Of a stretch of DNA of 64,000 bases, positions 9,491 to 22,760 are shown one piece after another. The stretch comes from Petrosia ficiformis (Eukaryota > Porifera > Demospongiae > Haplosclerida > Petrosiidae): NCBI GenBank assembly GCA_947044365.1, contig OX345645.1:4597741-4661740 (forward strand), read 5' to 3'. The notes under the pieces are model-generated. The model was not told the origin of the DNA. It did no database searches and saw only the letters and a list, made by a program, of their open reading frames with translations. Made by a program: the position numbers and the translations under genes. How positions within the stretch are numbered: the first letter of the stretch is position 1; each line of letters starts with the position of its first letter.

Positions 9491-10655
9491 CTATGTATTT
9501 ATGAATATCTTTACGTATGTATATATTTATTCGAATATGTATATATATATATCATAGCATTTATATATCTATCAATTTATGCATTTAACTCCCTTTCTAT
9601 TGATCTATTAGTCAACTACCAATTTATTAATTTATCTCTAAACCTGTAGCCCAAAACCCAAAACCCTAAATTCTGAATCCGAAATTTGAAGCTTTGCCTA
9701 TCTACATACCTAGCTACCTACCTACCTACTCGTCTTTTAACCTACCACTTTCTGTTTAGTAACATGTCATTTCCTTGTTAGTTGTTCTGAGGAGCTCACT
9801 AGTTACGAACATATTCTTCTCTTGTGAGATAAAATGTATACATGGCACACTGATTTGAGACCGTTAATTTACTATTTGAATTGCTTCTTATTTCTTGTAC
9901 GTTACTTTCCGCAGATGAAATTCTGCAAATTTCAATTGTTGTTCATATTCTGTTTACGTGATTTTATTTCCCTTGGTCATAGAATAATTCATTATAATAA
10001 TAAATGCAGTCGTTAACATGTTTAGATTTCCTTAACATTCAATTAATTAAATTATGGTCTCTTTTATACTAGAGGATTTATTGTTCCTCCTGCTGGTTTA
10101 AGTCTCTCAAAAATGAATGATTTAAAAACAAATACTCAGTAAGATTTATGAATTAAAATTCCACACTCTACTAAATTTCATATATTTAGTCATTATCGTA
10201 AATTCACTATCCAACAGGATTAGCATTCCGCTAACATGCGTTTTATTAAATCTTTCCCCCAAGTTAGTCTCATGTAAATCTTTACATGAAGCATTCATTA
10301 GGTCAGTATTGGTAATGATGTATTGTACACATTTCATATAATCAATATTCACTATAATTATAAATGAAGTAGATTTCACACTCCTTTGAATCTTTCCACA
10401 AATTAGCTGTAGATCCTGATAAGAGTTCTACTCTGTAAGTGAATTAAAATGCAGATTCCAAAATCTCACTCCTCCACACATTCATTTGTATATTCACTCA
10501 ATATAAACTCACTCCACAATATGTTTAGTTCTTCCCCAAGTTAGGTTAATTATGTAATCCTATTCACTCCTCCAAATTCCTCCACACATAATCTTAATCT
10601 ACCAGATGACTCCATATGAAGACTCCTCTCAATGACTCCTCCCCCTAACTACTAT
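9491..10655. other. AT-rich non-coding block with weak internal duplication
   Basis: Includes a short telomere-like AAAACCCAAAACCCTAAA at about 9653-9670 and a CTAC run near 9705-9730. A weak duplication of about 280-290 bp is visible: GAATTAAAAT recurs at 10151 and 10441, and CCCCAAGTTAG at about 10257 and 10536. CACTCCTCCA words recur between 10460 and 10650. A 77-codon minus-strand frame (10146-10379) is identical in all three block copies but has no recognisable domain. Confidence 0.55.
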
Positions 10656-13190
10656 ATCAGTTGGTTTTGTTGTAAACACAGTTGTTTACAGGTGGGGGTA
10701 GTACTATATTATAGAGGTGTAGGTTCAGACTAAATTGTTGTTCATATAGTCTGTCAGAGTATGTTGGGAGTTGTGTTGGGCAAGTTGTGTTTACACTTGT
10801 GTGTAAGTATTATCTTCCCTTCGGAGATGTTGGATGCACAAGTTCTTGTGTGCCTATCGGTTCGGTTGAAGTGTTGGAAGTTCTACGAATGCTGGATGCA
10901 CAGGTACTAGTGTGCCAATCGGTTGGGTTGAAGTGTTGGAAGGTTCTACGGAAGTTGGATACACAGGTACTAGTGTGCCAATCAGTTGGGTTGAAGTGTT
11001 GGAAGTTCTACGGATGATGGATGCACAGGTACCAGTGTGCCTATTGGTTGGGTTGAAGTGTTGCAAGTTCTACGGATGTTGGATTCACAGGTACTTGTGT
11101 GCCTCTCAGTTGGGTTGAAGTATTGGAAGTCCTGTGGATGTCAGATGCACAGGTTCTTGTGTGCCTATCGGTTGGGTTGAAGTGTTGGAAGTTCTACAGA
11201 TGCTGGATGCACAGGTACTAGTGTGCCAATCGGTTGGGTTGAAGTGTTGAAAGGTTCTACGGAAGTTGGATGCACAGGTACTAGTGTGGCAATCGGTTGG
11301 GTTGAAGTGTTGGAAGTTCTACGAATGATGGATGCACAGGTACTAGTGTGCCTATCAGTTGGGTTGAAGTGTTGGAAGTTCTACGGAAGTTGGATGCACA
11401 GGTACTAGTGTGCCAATCGGTTGGGTTGAAGTGTTGGAAGTTCTACGGATGTTGGATGCACAGGTACTTGTGTGCCTATCAGTTGGGTTGAAGTGTTGGA
11501 AGTCCTGTGGATGTTAGATGCACAGGTACTTGTGTGCCTATCAGTTGGGTTGAAGTGTTGGAACTTCTGAGGAAGTTGGATGCACAGGTACTCCAGTGTC
11601 TATCGGTTGGTTTGATGTGTTGGGAGAGATTTGCTGCTAACACACTGTATGTTAGTACCATCTTCCCTTCAGAAATGTTGGCTGCACAGGGACTTGTGTG
11701 CCTATCGGATGGGTTGAATTGTAGGCACGTTGGCTGCACAGGTACTACTTGTGTGCCTGCCTATCGGTTGGTTTAAGTGTTGGAAGTTCTGGAGGGAGAG
11801 CGTTGTTTAGACCGTTGTGTGTAGGACTATCGTCCATCCAGTGATGTTGGCTTCCTCGTGTGCCTACCAGTTGGTTTTGTTGTAAACACAGTTGTCACAA
11901 GTGGAGGTAGTACTATATTATAGAGGTGTAGGTTCAGACTAAATTGTTGTTCATATAGTCTGTCAGAGTATGTTGGGAGTTGTGTTGGGCAAGTTGTGTG
12001 TAAGTATTATCTTCCCTTCGGAGATGTTGGCTGCACAGGTTCTTGTGTGCCTGCCTATCGGTTGGGTTGATGTGTTGGAAGTTCTACGGATGTTGGATGC
12101 ACAGGTACTTGTGCTACACACATTATGCTATACCATCTTTCAGACAAGTTGGCCACACAGGTACTTGTGTGCCTGCCTATTGGTTGGGTTGAAGTGTTGG
12201 AAGTTCTGCGGATGTTGGATGCACAGGTACTTGTGTGCCTATCGTTGGGTTGAAGTGTAGGAAGTTCTGCTGGGTGAGTTGTGCTAACACATTGTATGTT
12301 AATACAATCTTCCTGTCAGAAAAGTTGGCTGCACAGGTACTTGTGTGCCTATCGGTTGGGTCAAGTGTTGGAAGTTCTGGGGATGTTAGATGCACAGGTA
12401 CTTGTGTGCCTATCAGTTGGGTTGAATTGTTGGATGCACAGGTACTTGGGTTGGTTTGAAGTGTTGGAAGTTGTGCTGGGAGAGTTGTGCTAACAGACTG
12501 CATGTCAGTACCATCTTCCGGTCAGAAGGGTTGGCTGCACAGGCCCTACTTGTGTGCATGCATATCAGTTGGTTTGAAGTGTTGGAAGTTGTACAGGGAG
12601 AGTTGTGCTAACACACTGTATGCTAGTACCATCTTCCCGTAAGAAAAGTTCTGCCCAGGTACTTGTGTGCCTGACTATCAGTTGGGTTGAAGTTTTGGAA
12701 GTTCAATTGATGTTGGATGCACAGGTACTAGTGTGACTATTTGTTGGGTTGAAGTGTTGGATGCACAGGTACTTGTGTGCCTATCAGTTGGGTTGAAGTG
12801 TTGGATGCACAGGTACTCCAGTGTCTATCGGTTGGTTTGATGTGTTGGTAGACATTTGCTGCTAACACACTGTATGTTAGTACCATCTTCCCTTCAGAAA
12901 TGTTGGCTGCACAGGTACTCCAGTGTCTATCGTTTTGTTTCATGTGTTGGGAGAGTTGTGCTAACACACTGTATGTTAGTGCCATCTTCCCTTCAGAGAT
13001 GTTGGATGCACAGGTACTTGTGTGCCTATCGGTTGGGTTGAAGTGTAGGAAGTTCTGCTGGCAGAGTTGTGCTAACACACTGTGTGCCAATCGGTTGGGT
13101 TGAAATGTTTGAAGTTCTACGGATGTTGGATGCACAGGTACTTGTGTGCCTATCAGTTGGGTTGAAGTGTTGGAACTTCTGAGGATGTTG
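10656..13190 (+). repeat. 62-bp minisatellite array, copy 2
   Basis: Same family as 1-1770. It begins with a longer spacer-type unit (10656-10830) with GTAAACACAGTTGT, GTAGTACTATATTATAGAGG and CTGTCAGAGTATGTTGGGAG. That spacer recurs at about 11865-12030 and in all other arrays of this family except 1-1770. The array ends at 13190 against an inverted SINE-like element. Confidence 0.9.
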
Positions 13191-13390
13191 AATTTTTAAA
13201 ATTTTTTTATTTTTTATTTATTTTTTTTCCATTCATTTATTTAATAAACTTGGTAACGAAATGCCAGAAATTGTCAATACTGATGACAAGCTTGTATTTT
13301 GCTGGATTTTCAACCCTTAGAGCATTGAGCTTGTTTTTCAAAATTCTTCCCATTTCCAACACTGGTGTCTCCATTGCATAGAATTATTAA
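13191..13390 (-). mobile_element. SINE-like retroposon, 3' part (interrupted by piggyBac)
   Basis: Inverted copy: T-rich tail 13193-13235, then the body up to TTAA at 13387-13390, where piggyBac begins. The 5' part continues at 15899. Confidence 0.65.
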
Positions 13391-15898
13391 CACTTTACCG
13401 AACGTATACGCGATACGGCTTATTTAATATACTTCCCCAAACGACCGTGTACGCCATACAGCGTATTTCATGTTTGCTCACCTATTCCCCATTTTCCTGT
13501 AGATTCTGCAGACAAGAACAACAAACTCCATCAATTCTGTATTGTTTTTAATTTCTATTTTTACGAATTTGGACCGTATTTATTCCATTCATAATTATTA
13601 ATATTGCAAACTGATCATACATATTGCACCTGCTTATTATTAATAAAAAAATTTAAAATAAAACATAACTATGAAGACAGCAGTGAGATACAGTGTTGAA
13701 GAAGTGATACAGCAAGTTGAAGAGAATGAGGATGATGGTGGTAACCGTACATGGAGCAGTATAGATAGTGATGTCCATGTAAATCCATTCACCAATCCTG
13801 TAGGGCCCACAATCATTATCCAAGATAATCTCTTTCTTGAGTTCTTCTCTAATGAACTGATATCATTGATTGTCACTGAAACAAACAGATATGCAAAACA
13901 GTGCCTGGAGAGTAGACAAGATAATGACGAGAATGAACTTCAATGGGAAACTAATGAAGAAGAGATAAAAGCATACATAGCATTCACTTTATTGATGGGG
14001 TTAAATAGAGTTTCTGATTTATATGACTACTGGTCAACTAATACAGTATTCCATTATTTCCCAATTGCATCTCGTATTTCACGAAAGCGATTCTTAGAAG
14101 TAAAGCGTTACCTCCATTTTGTAGACAACACTAAGCTGATTCCTCACGGTAAAGATGGTTACGACAAACTAGGGAAAATAAAACCTGTGATAGAAGCAGT
14201 GAGAGAAAAGTCTATAAAGAATTTTATGCCACATCGGGAAAGTTCAATTCACGAGGCAATGATAAGATTCAAAGGGAGGTCCAGTTTGAAGCAATACCTA
14301 CCAATGAAGCCTATAAAAAGGGGGATAAAGGTGTGGGTAAGGGCTGATAGCCATAATGGCTACATTTCAGAATTTTATATATACAAAGGTAAGGAAGACA
14401 ATATTATCACACAAAACCTTGGTGAAAAGGTAGTAGAGAAATTGAGTCGTACCTTGGTTGGAGGTAATTACCACCTCTATTTTGACAACTACTTCACATC
14501 TGTTGAGTTACTGGAGAAGTTACTAGATGATGGAATCTATGCTTGTGGAACCTTTAGAAAAGATAGAAGACGGGTACCATTTGATGTGAAATTAGGTAAT
14601 ATTTGTGTGTGTGATAGTAAAGAGACAGAAAGAGAGAGAAAGGGGGATGGGGGGGGGGATGGGTGAGATGGAGGGTGAATTGAGAAATATAGGAGGGTAA
14701 GGGATGTTGGAACTACATGTATGAAATTATCCTTTCATTTTGTGATAGGTAATCTTGAGAGAGGAGAATACAAATTCCAAAAGTGATGTCTAGTCACATA
14801 AACGCAAACAACACAACTAACTGTCAGAGGAAACAGAAGGACGGAACTTCTATGACAGTTCCCATCCCTGCATGTATAAGCTTATATAACATGTATATGG
14901 GTGGGGTTGATACAGCTGACCAGCTCCGTTCATATTATCAATGGAGGATGAAGTCAAGGAAATATTATATGTAAGCATGAGAATTACTGAATACTGAATA
15001 TACTTATGTAACAATGTATACTTACACAAGTATTTCACCTTAGGTATATTTTCTACTTTCTAATTGAGTGCTGTATCAGCAATGCATTTATATTACAGAG
15101 AAATTATATTCCATGTACCAGCAAATATCAAGACTACAAGTCGTACCGTATGAATCTGGCTGAGCTACTGATTGGTAGTTACAATTCCAGGAAGAAATAT
15201 GCCATTCCTAAAGAAGTAATTGAGAAGGTAGCATCAAAAACCATCAATCCACCAAAAAGGAGGTGTACTACTCAACATTTACCTGTCAAGGGGAAAAGAG
15301 GAAGATGTAATTATTGTTGGTGCATCCACCAGTTGCGTCGTGAGTCTTCTGTCAGATGCCGGGAGTGTGACATAGCATTATGTGTTGATATTCATTATGA
15401 CAACAAATCATGTTTTGAGTTATACCATTCATACAAAAACTACATGACACTCTATTTTTTACATTCCTGTCATAAACAAAATGTTTCTAAACTTGAATAA
15501 GCAAGCAACTTCTCAGACAGTAATATCTAAAATCAGATTTACCTACTCAAAAACTAAATGTAAATACACAAAAACTATACAAATAGCAACCTAGAAAGTA
15601 AACTATAACTCTAGAGCAATGTAGCATTCAATGTACGGTGTCACACTCATTGTCACATGTCAATAAAAAACAATCACTTACCTTCACCTTTTTCTTCTTT
15701 CATGAAGTTAGAAGAGTCCAAATAACACATCTACCTGCTCACAACTCACTGCTCCACATCTTTAGACAAGTAAGAAGCCCTCAAAATCTATAACAACAGC
15801 GATATAAATGGCTAAAACATCCCTCATCAACATCCGCGTACTCATAATTTTCTGGTCACACGTGATTGTGCAATAAAACAAGTGTGGTCAGGAAACAG
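13391..15898 (+). mobile_element. piggyBac-family DNA transposon, copy 2
   Basis: 2,508-bp element between TTAA at 13387-13390 and 15899-15902, in the opposite orientation to copy 1. It starts CACTTTACCGAAC and ends GGTCAGGAAACAG. Much of the length difference from the other copies is a 49-bp deletion in exon 2. AATAAA words at 15662 and 15872 could serve as 3' end signals. Confidence 0.9.
13671..15500 (+). pseudogene. piggyBac transposase, catalytic Asp lost and exon 2 frameshifted
   Basis: Exons are inferred at 13671-14595, 14749-14970 and 15044-15500. The ATG and early codons are intact (MKTAVRYSVEEV). The first DDE residue is changed: SIHEAM instead of SIDEAM, with CAC at 14250-14252 (codon 194). 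The second Asp in YFDNYFTS is at 14484. Exon 2 lacks 49 bp at about 14785/14786, between GTG repeats. This removes the region that reads KCGNIVATVWRDKKLVYV in other copies and shifts the frame before MGGVDTAD. The product would be inactive on both counts. A nine-base in-frame deletion near 14584 also distinguishes it. Confidence 0.9.
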
Positions 15899-16295
15899 TT
15901 AATGAGATTCATAGAATTATTAATGAGATTCATAGATCAAAGCCTAAACCCACAAGTGTAGCAAGTGAGAAAGTTGTAACCTTATAAAAGGAAAAGCAAC
16001 AAACAATGTTAGCCTGGTCATTTGGGCTGTGGCGTGGCTGCTCAATTCCGGGGTGAGTATGTCATTGTTAGTGATGTTTGACGAGATCCTAGATCTCAAG
16101 GTCAGTTGTTACGTACTTCGTGTACGGCCCTCTTTCGAGGGGGGACTGGGATACCGGCAACTGTTCCTCCCCATCAAATAAGCTATCAGTGACTCCAAAT
16201 GACTTCAGGCTATTTCAATTTTCTTTTGCATTGATTTATTCAATAAACTTGATAACGAAATGCCAGCGCAATACTGATGAGCTAAGGTAATTTTA

Positions 16296-16299
<4 letters not shown>
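15899..16299 (-). mobile_element. SINE-like retroposon, 5' part beyond piggyBac
   Basis: Inverted 5' structured segment resuming after the TTAA. The conserved hairpin set is at about 16083-16170. It ends in a partial tail fragment adjoining the T-run at 16300. Confidence 0.6.
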
Positions 16300-16330
<31 letters not shown>

Positions 16331-16487
16331 GTTGATTTATTTAATAAACTTGGTAACTAAATGCCAGAACAATACTGATGACTGTTGTATTTTGCTGGAT
16401 TTTCAACCCTTAGAGCATTGAGCCTGTTTTTCAAAATTCTTCCCATTTCCAACACTGGTGTCTCCATTGCATAGAATTATTAAAAGA
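16300..16487 (-). mobile_element. SINE-like retroposon, 5'-truncated copy
   Basis: Inverted copy of the truncated element at 3681-3849. A pure T29 run (16300-16328) is the poly(A) tail read on this strand, the longest of the four. Confidence 0.65.
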
Positions 16488-17380
16488 TTTCCTTTGAAAG
16501 TCTTACTTTAAAATTTTACTTGTACATGGGGTTACTATTGCAGACATGTTCCAGGAAAATTGCATGCTGCTTCTGTCCTTTCTCAGTAGAAACAGCAATT
16601 GGAACAAGTCTAGTACTCGTTATAGAAAATAATCTAGTTTTTGGAGGCTTTCTATTATAGAGATATCATGATATATAATTGCCAAAATTATCACGATAGC
16701 GATAATATTACGATAATTTAACACCTGCAAATGAATTAATTATTTATTTCATTAGTGCGTAGTACGTACGTACATGTATGTGTACGTCATTACATGCACA
16801 TTGTAGCTAACTCTAAATCACATTCTTCTGTCTTTAGCTTACTTTTATGAGACTAATCTATAAGCTTAATGATGCCCTCCACAGAAAGTTCCATGGAAAG
16901 TTGAAAGCTGGAAAGCTAATATGCTAGTAAAAAGTTGATGTTGCTCATGAGTGATTTATCGACCAAACATGACAATGATATTAGAGTGGGAAAACAAGTA
17001 TTTAAAATTTTCATGGACAATATCTATACAACAAAATTCACGATATTGAAGTACACACAAAAATTATCGTCTTATGGTCTATATACATGTAGACATACAT
17101 ATATGCATACAGACAGACAGACAGACACATACACACATGTATCACTTACACTAATGGTTTAATATAATATACTCTATAAAAAAGGTATTTATTCTAAATC
17201 AAATAAAATCTTGTGGTCTGAGCAATTTAGTTAAGTCTCAAAGTACATGTAATAAAAAATCAGGCCAAAAACAGCTAATAATGCCAATGTGTATAATCTC
17301 ACATCTCAAAGGAAGCCTTAGGTCTAAGAGATCCAGGCTTGCATCTTCAAATAGGCAGTTCTGTGGTTTCTCAAAATGGG
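16488..17380 (+). other. 5' flank of exon 1, copy 2; no gene recognised
   Basis: Reverse complement of 2782-3680 with few differences. A 75-codon frame at 16935-17162 ends in a CAGA microsatellite and is not supported as coding. Confidence 0.5.
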
Positions 17381-17390
17381 TATAAAAATA
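17381..17390 (+). promoter_or_regulatory. TATA box for exon 1, copy 2
   Basis: TATAAAAATA 40 bp upstream of the ATG at 17430, counted from the box end. Confidence 0.5.
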
Positions 17391-17429
17391 CTGAACATTC
17401 ACAAATAAAGGTCAGATAGAAGAGCTACA

Positions 17430-17537
17430 ATGGGTGGTGGAAATAGCAAAGTCGAAGAAAAGACAGAACAAGTTCAATCATGTGAAAAAAAGACAGAACA
17501 AGTCCAGTCAGTCGAGATAACAAGTGAAAAAGCAGGA
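17430..17537 (+). pseudogene. Orphan exon 1 of myristoylated charged-helix protein gene (copy 2)
   Basis: 36 codons from ATG at 17430, with the long form containing two KTEQVQS repeats. It ends GGA at 17537 before GTAAGT. The intron reads into TTTAGTTA at 17830-17837 and then a SINE-like repeat and minisatellite, so no exon 2 follows on this strand. Confidence 0.6.
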
Positions 17538-17837
17538 GTAAGTATCACAACATGAAATAAGATGTTACTACAATATTAATATTGTTATATAGCAAAGAAA
17601 TGAACTTGAGTACTGTTGCAATATTGCAACATTGCAACAATAACACTCCTGCTACATGTATCAGGTGTACATGTACATGTAGCTGAGTTCTTGTTTGCTA
17701 TACAGTTTGTGTACATGTATGTGACTGTGCTAATGTTAAAACTTCAAAGTACAAACATGTATCATGTATCTCATACATTTTAGTGGGTTTTAGTTAACTA
17801 TAACCAAAATTTAGTAAGGCATTGTGACTTTTAGTTA
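17538..17837 (+). other. 5' part of the split intron, copy 2, with breakpoint
   Basis: Inverted counterpart of 2325-2624. It carries the same two palindromes (about 17570-17585 and 17614-17631) and ends at the TTTAGTTA microhomology at 17830-17837. Confidence 0.65.
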
Positions 17838-18390
17838 TCAAGTTTATTAAATAAATCAATGCCAAAAGAAAATTGAAATTGCCTGAAGTCATTTGGAGTC
17901 ACTGATAGCTTATTTGAGGGGGAGGAACAGTTGCCGGTATCCCAGTCCCCCGCTCGAAAGAGGGCCGTACACGACGTACGTAACAACTGACCTTGAGATC
18001 TAGGATCTCGTCAAACATCACTAACAATGACATATTCACCCCGGAATTGAGCAGCCACGCCACAGCCCAAATGACCAGGCTAACATTGTTATGTTGCTTT
18101 TCCTTTTATATGGCTACAACTTCTTCACTTGCTACACTTGTGGGTTTAGGCTTTGATCTATGAATCTCATTAATAATTCTATGAATCTCATTAATAATTC
18201 TATGCAATGGAGACACCAGTGTTGGAAATTGGAAGATTTTTGAAAAACAGGCTCAATGCTCTAAGGGTTGAAAATCCAGCAAAATACAAGTCATCAGTAT
18301 TGTTCTGGCATTTAGTTACCAAGTTTATTAAATAAATTAATGCTAAAAAAGTAATTAAAAAATAATTAAAAATAAATAAATAAATAAAAA
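17838..18390 (+). mobile_element. SINE-like retroposon, uninterrupted plus-strand copy
   Basis: Best single view of the family. A tail fragment is followed by the structured 5' segment (about 17920-18015), then the middle, then an empty TTAA site at about 18190, and then the body. It ends with AATAAATTAATGC and an A-rich tail to 18390. The tail hairpin loop reads ACGAC here against ACGAA in 4028-4032, with the CGTAC/GTACG stem unchanged. Confidence 0.65.
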
Positions 18391-21300
18391 ATCCAACATC
18401 CTCTGAAGTTCCAACACTTCAACCCAACTGATAGGCACACAAGTACCTGTGCATCCAACATCCGTAGAACCTCCTACACTTCAACTCAACCGATTGGCAC
18501 ACTAGTACCTGTGCATCCAACATCCGTAGAACTTCCAACACCTCAACCCAACCGATTGGCACACTAGTACCTGTGCATCCAACTTCCGTAGAACCTTCCA
18601 ACACTTCAACCCAACCGATTGGCACACTAGTACCTGTGCATCCAGCATTCGTAGAACTTCCAACACTTCAATCCAACCGATAGGCACACAAGAACCTGTT
18701 GATGCACAGGTTCTTGTGTGCCTATCGGTTCTTGGATGGATGACAGTCCGACACACAACGGTCTAAACAACGCTCTCCCTCCAGAACTTCCAACACTTCA
18801 AACCAACCGATAGGCAGGCACACAAGTAGTACCTGTGCAGCCAACTTGTCTAAAGGGAAGATGGCACACAAGGAAGCCAACATCTCTGGATGGATGACAG
18901 TACCTACACCCACCCAATTGTCTAAACAACACTGTCCCTCCAGAACTTCCAACACTTCAAACCAATCGATAGGCACACAAGTACCTGTGCATCCAAAATC
19001 CGTAGAACTTCCAACACTTCAACCTAGCCAATAGGCACACTAGTACCTGTGCATCCAACATCAGTTGAAGTTCCAAAACTTCAACTCAACTGATAGTCAG
19101 GCACACAAGTACCTGGGCAGAACTTTTGTTACGGGAAGATGGTACTAGCTTACAGTGTGTTAGCACAACTCTCCCTGTGCAACTTCCAACACTTCAAACC
19201 AGCTGATATGCACGCACACAAGTAGTGCCTGTGCAGCCAACCCTTCAGACCGGAAGATGGTACTAACATATAGTCTGTTAGCACAACTCTCCCAGCACAA
19301 CTTCCAACACTTCAAACCAACCCAAGTACCTGTGCATCCAACATACGCAGAACTTCCAACACTTGACCCAACCGATAGGCACACAAGCACGTGTGCAGCC
19401 AACATTTCTGACGGGAAGATGGTACTAACATACAATGTGTTAGCACAACTCTCCCAGCAGAACTTCCTACACTTCAACCCAACTGATAGGCACACATGTA
19501 CCTGTGCATCCAACATCTCTGAAGGGAAGATGGCACTAACATACAGTGTGTTAGCACAACTCTCCCAACACATCAAACAAAACGATAGACACTGAAGTAC
19601 CTGTGCAGCTTACATTTCTGAAGGAAAGATGGTACTAACATACAGTGTGTTAGCAGCAAATCTCTCCCAACACATCAAACCAACCGATAGACACTGGAGT
19701 ACCTGCGCATCCAACATCCTCAGAAGTTCCAACACTTCAACCCAACTGATAGGCACACAAGTACCTGTGCATCCAACATCCACAGGACTTCCAACACTTC
19801 AACCCAACTGATAGGCAAACAAGTACCTGTGCATCCAACATCCGTAGAACCTCCAACACTTCAACTCAACCGATTGGCACACTAGTACCTGTGCATCCAA
19901 CATCTCCAGCCAACTTCTCCGAAGGGAAGATAATACATACACACAAGTGTAAACTCAACTCCCAACATACTCTGACAGACTATAAACAACAATTTAGTCT
20001 GAACCTACACATCTATAATATAGTACTACCTCCACTTGTGACAACTGTGTTAACAACAAAACCAACCGGTAGGCACACAAGGAAGCCAACATCTCTGGAT
20101 GGATGATAGTCCGACACACAACGGTCTAAACAACGCTCTCCCTCCAGAACTTCCAACACTTCAAAAACCAACCGATAGGCAGGCACACAAGTAGTACCTG
20201 TGCAGCCAACTTGTCTGAAGGGAAGATGGCACACAAGGAAGCCAACATCTCTGGATGGATGATAGTACCTACACCCACCCAATTGTCTAAACAACACTCC
20301 CCCTCCAGAACTTCCAACGCTTCAAACCAATTGATAGGCACACAAGTACCTGTGCAGCCTGTGCACTAACATACAGTGAGTTAGCAGTAAATCTCCCAAC
20401 ACATCAAACCAACCGATAGACACTGGAGTACCTGTGCATCCAACATCCTCAGAAGTTCCAACACTTCAACCCAACTGATAGGCACACAAGTACCTGTGCA
20501 TCCAACACTTCAACCCAACCGATTGGCACACTAGTACCTGTGCATCCAACTTCCGTAGAACCTTCCAACACTTCAACCCAACCAATTGGCACACTAGTAC
20601 CTGTGCATCCAACACTTCAACCCAACCGGCACACAAGAACCTGTGCAGCCAACATCCGCAGAACTTCCAACACTTCAACCCAACTGATAGGCAGGCACAC
20701 AAGAACCTGTGCAGCCAACATCTCCGAAGGGAAGATAATACTTACACACAAGTGTAAACACAACTTGCCCAACACAACTCCCAACATACTCTGACAGACT
20801 ATATGAACAACAATTTAGTCTGAACCTACACCTCTATAATATAGTACTACCTCCACTTGTGACAACTGTGTTTACAACAAAACCAACCGGTAGGCACACG
20901 AGGAAGCCAAAATCACTGGATGGACGATAGTCCGACACACAACGGTCTAAACAACGCTCTCCCTCCAGAACTTCCAACACTTCAAACCAACCGATAGGCA
21001 GGCACACAAGTAGTACCTGTGCAGCCAACTTGTCTGAAGGGAAGATGGCACACAAGGAAGCCAACATCTCTGGATGGATGATAGTACCTACACCCACCCA
21101 ATTGTCTCTACAACACTCCCCCTCCAGAACTTCCAACACTTCAAACCAATCGATACGCACACCAAGTACCTGTGCAGCCAACTTGTCTGAAGGGAAAATG
21201 GTACTAACATACAGTGTGTTAGCACAACACTCCCAGCAGATCTTCCAACACTTCAACCCAACCGATTGGCACACTAGTACCTGTGCATCCAGCATCCGTA

Positions 21301-21600
21301 GAACTTCCAACACTTCAACCCAACTGATAGGCACACAAGAACCTGTGCATCCAACATCCACAGGACTTCCAACACTTCAACCCAACTGAGAGGCACACAA
21401 GAACCTGTGCAGCAAACATCTCCGAAGGGAAGATAATACTTACACACAAGTGTAAACACAACTTGCCCAACACAACTCCCAACATACTCTGACAGACTAT
21501 ATGAACAACAATTTAGTCTGAACCTACACCTCTATAATATCGTACTACCCCCACCTGTAAACAACTGTGTTTACAACAAAACTAACTGATATAGTAGTTA
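18391..21600 (-). repeat. 62-bp minisatellite array, copy 3 (inverted)
   Basis: Reverse complement of the array at 33285-37483. Positions pair as x with 54,875 minus x for 19891-21459 and as x with 55,875 minus x beyond 18980. The partner array is therefore about 1 kb longer, and one step in the alignment is 62 bp, a single unit. Confidence 0.9.
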
Positions 21601-22760
21601 GGGGGAGGAGTCATCGAGAGGAGTCTTCATATGGAGTCATCTGGTGGATTAAGATTATGTGTGGAGGAATTTGGAGGAGTGAATAGGATTACATAATTAA
21701 CCTAACTTGGGGAAGAACTAAACATATTGTGGAGTGAGTTTATATTGAGTGAATTATACAAATGAATGTGTGGAGGAGTGAGATTTTGGAATCTGCATTT
21801 TAATTCACTTACAGAGTAGAACTCTTATCAGGATCTACAGCTAATTTGTGGAAAGATTCAAAGGAGTGTGAAATCTACTTCATTTATAATTATAGTGAAT
21901 ATTGATTATATGAAATGTGTACAATACATCATTACCAATACTGACCTAATGAATGCTTCATGTAAAGATTTACATGAGACTAACTTGGGGGAAAGATTTA
22001 ATAAAACGCATGTTAGCGGAATGCTAATCCTGTTGGATAGTGAATTTACGATAATGACTAAATATATGAAATTTAGTAGAGTGTGGAATTTTAATTCATA
22101 AATCTTACTGAGTATTTGTTTTTAAATCATTCATTTTTGAGAGACTTAAACCAGCAGGAGGAACAATAAATCCTCTAGTATAAAAGAGACCATAATTTAA
22201 TTAATTGAATGTTAAGGAAATCTAAACATGTTAACGACTGCATTTATTATTATAATGAATTATTCTATGACCAAGGGAAATAAAATCACGTAAACAGAAT
22301 ATGAACAACAATTGAAATTTGCAGAATTTCATCTGCGGAAAGTAACGTACAAGAAATAAGAAGCAATTCAAATAGTAAATTAACGGTCTCAAATCAGTGT
22401 GCCATGTATACATTTTATCTCACAAGAGAAGAATATGTTCGTAACTAGTGAGCTCCTCAGAACAACTAACAAGGAAATGACATGTTACTAAACAGAAAGT
22501 GGTAGGTTAAAAGACGAGTAGGTAGGTAGGTAGCTAGGTATGTAGATAGGCAAAGCTTCAAATTTCGGATTCAGAATTTAGGGTTTTGGGTTTTGGGCTA
22601 CAGGTTTAGAGATAAATTAATAAATTGGTAGTTGACTAATAGATCAATAGAAAGGGAGTTAAATGCATAAATTGATAGATATATAAATGCTATGATATAT
22701 ATATACATATTCGAATAAATATATACATACGTAAAGATATTCATAAATACATAGGTAGAA
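21601..22760. other. AT-rich non-coding block, inverted copy
   Basis: Reverse complement of 32114-33284 and of 9491-10655. It contains the identical 77-codon frame (21868-22101, plus strand) without recognisable domains, and GGGTTTTGGGTTTTGGG near 22581. Confidence 0.55.
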
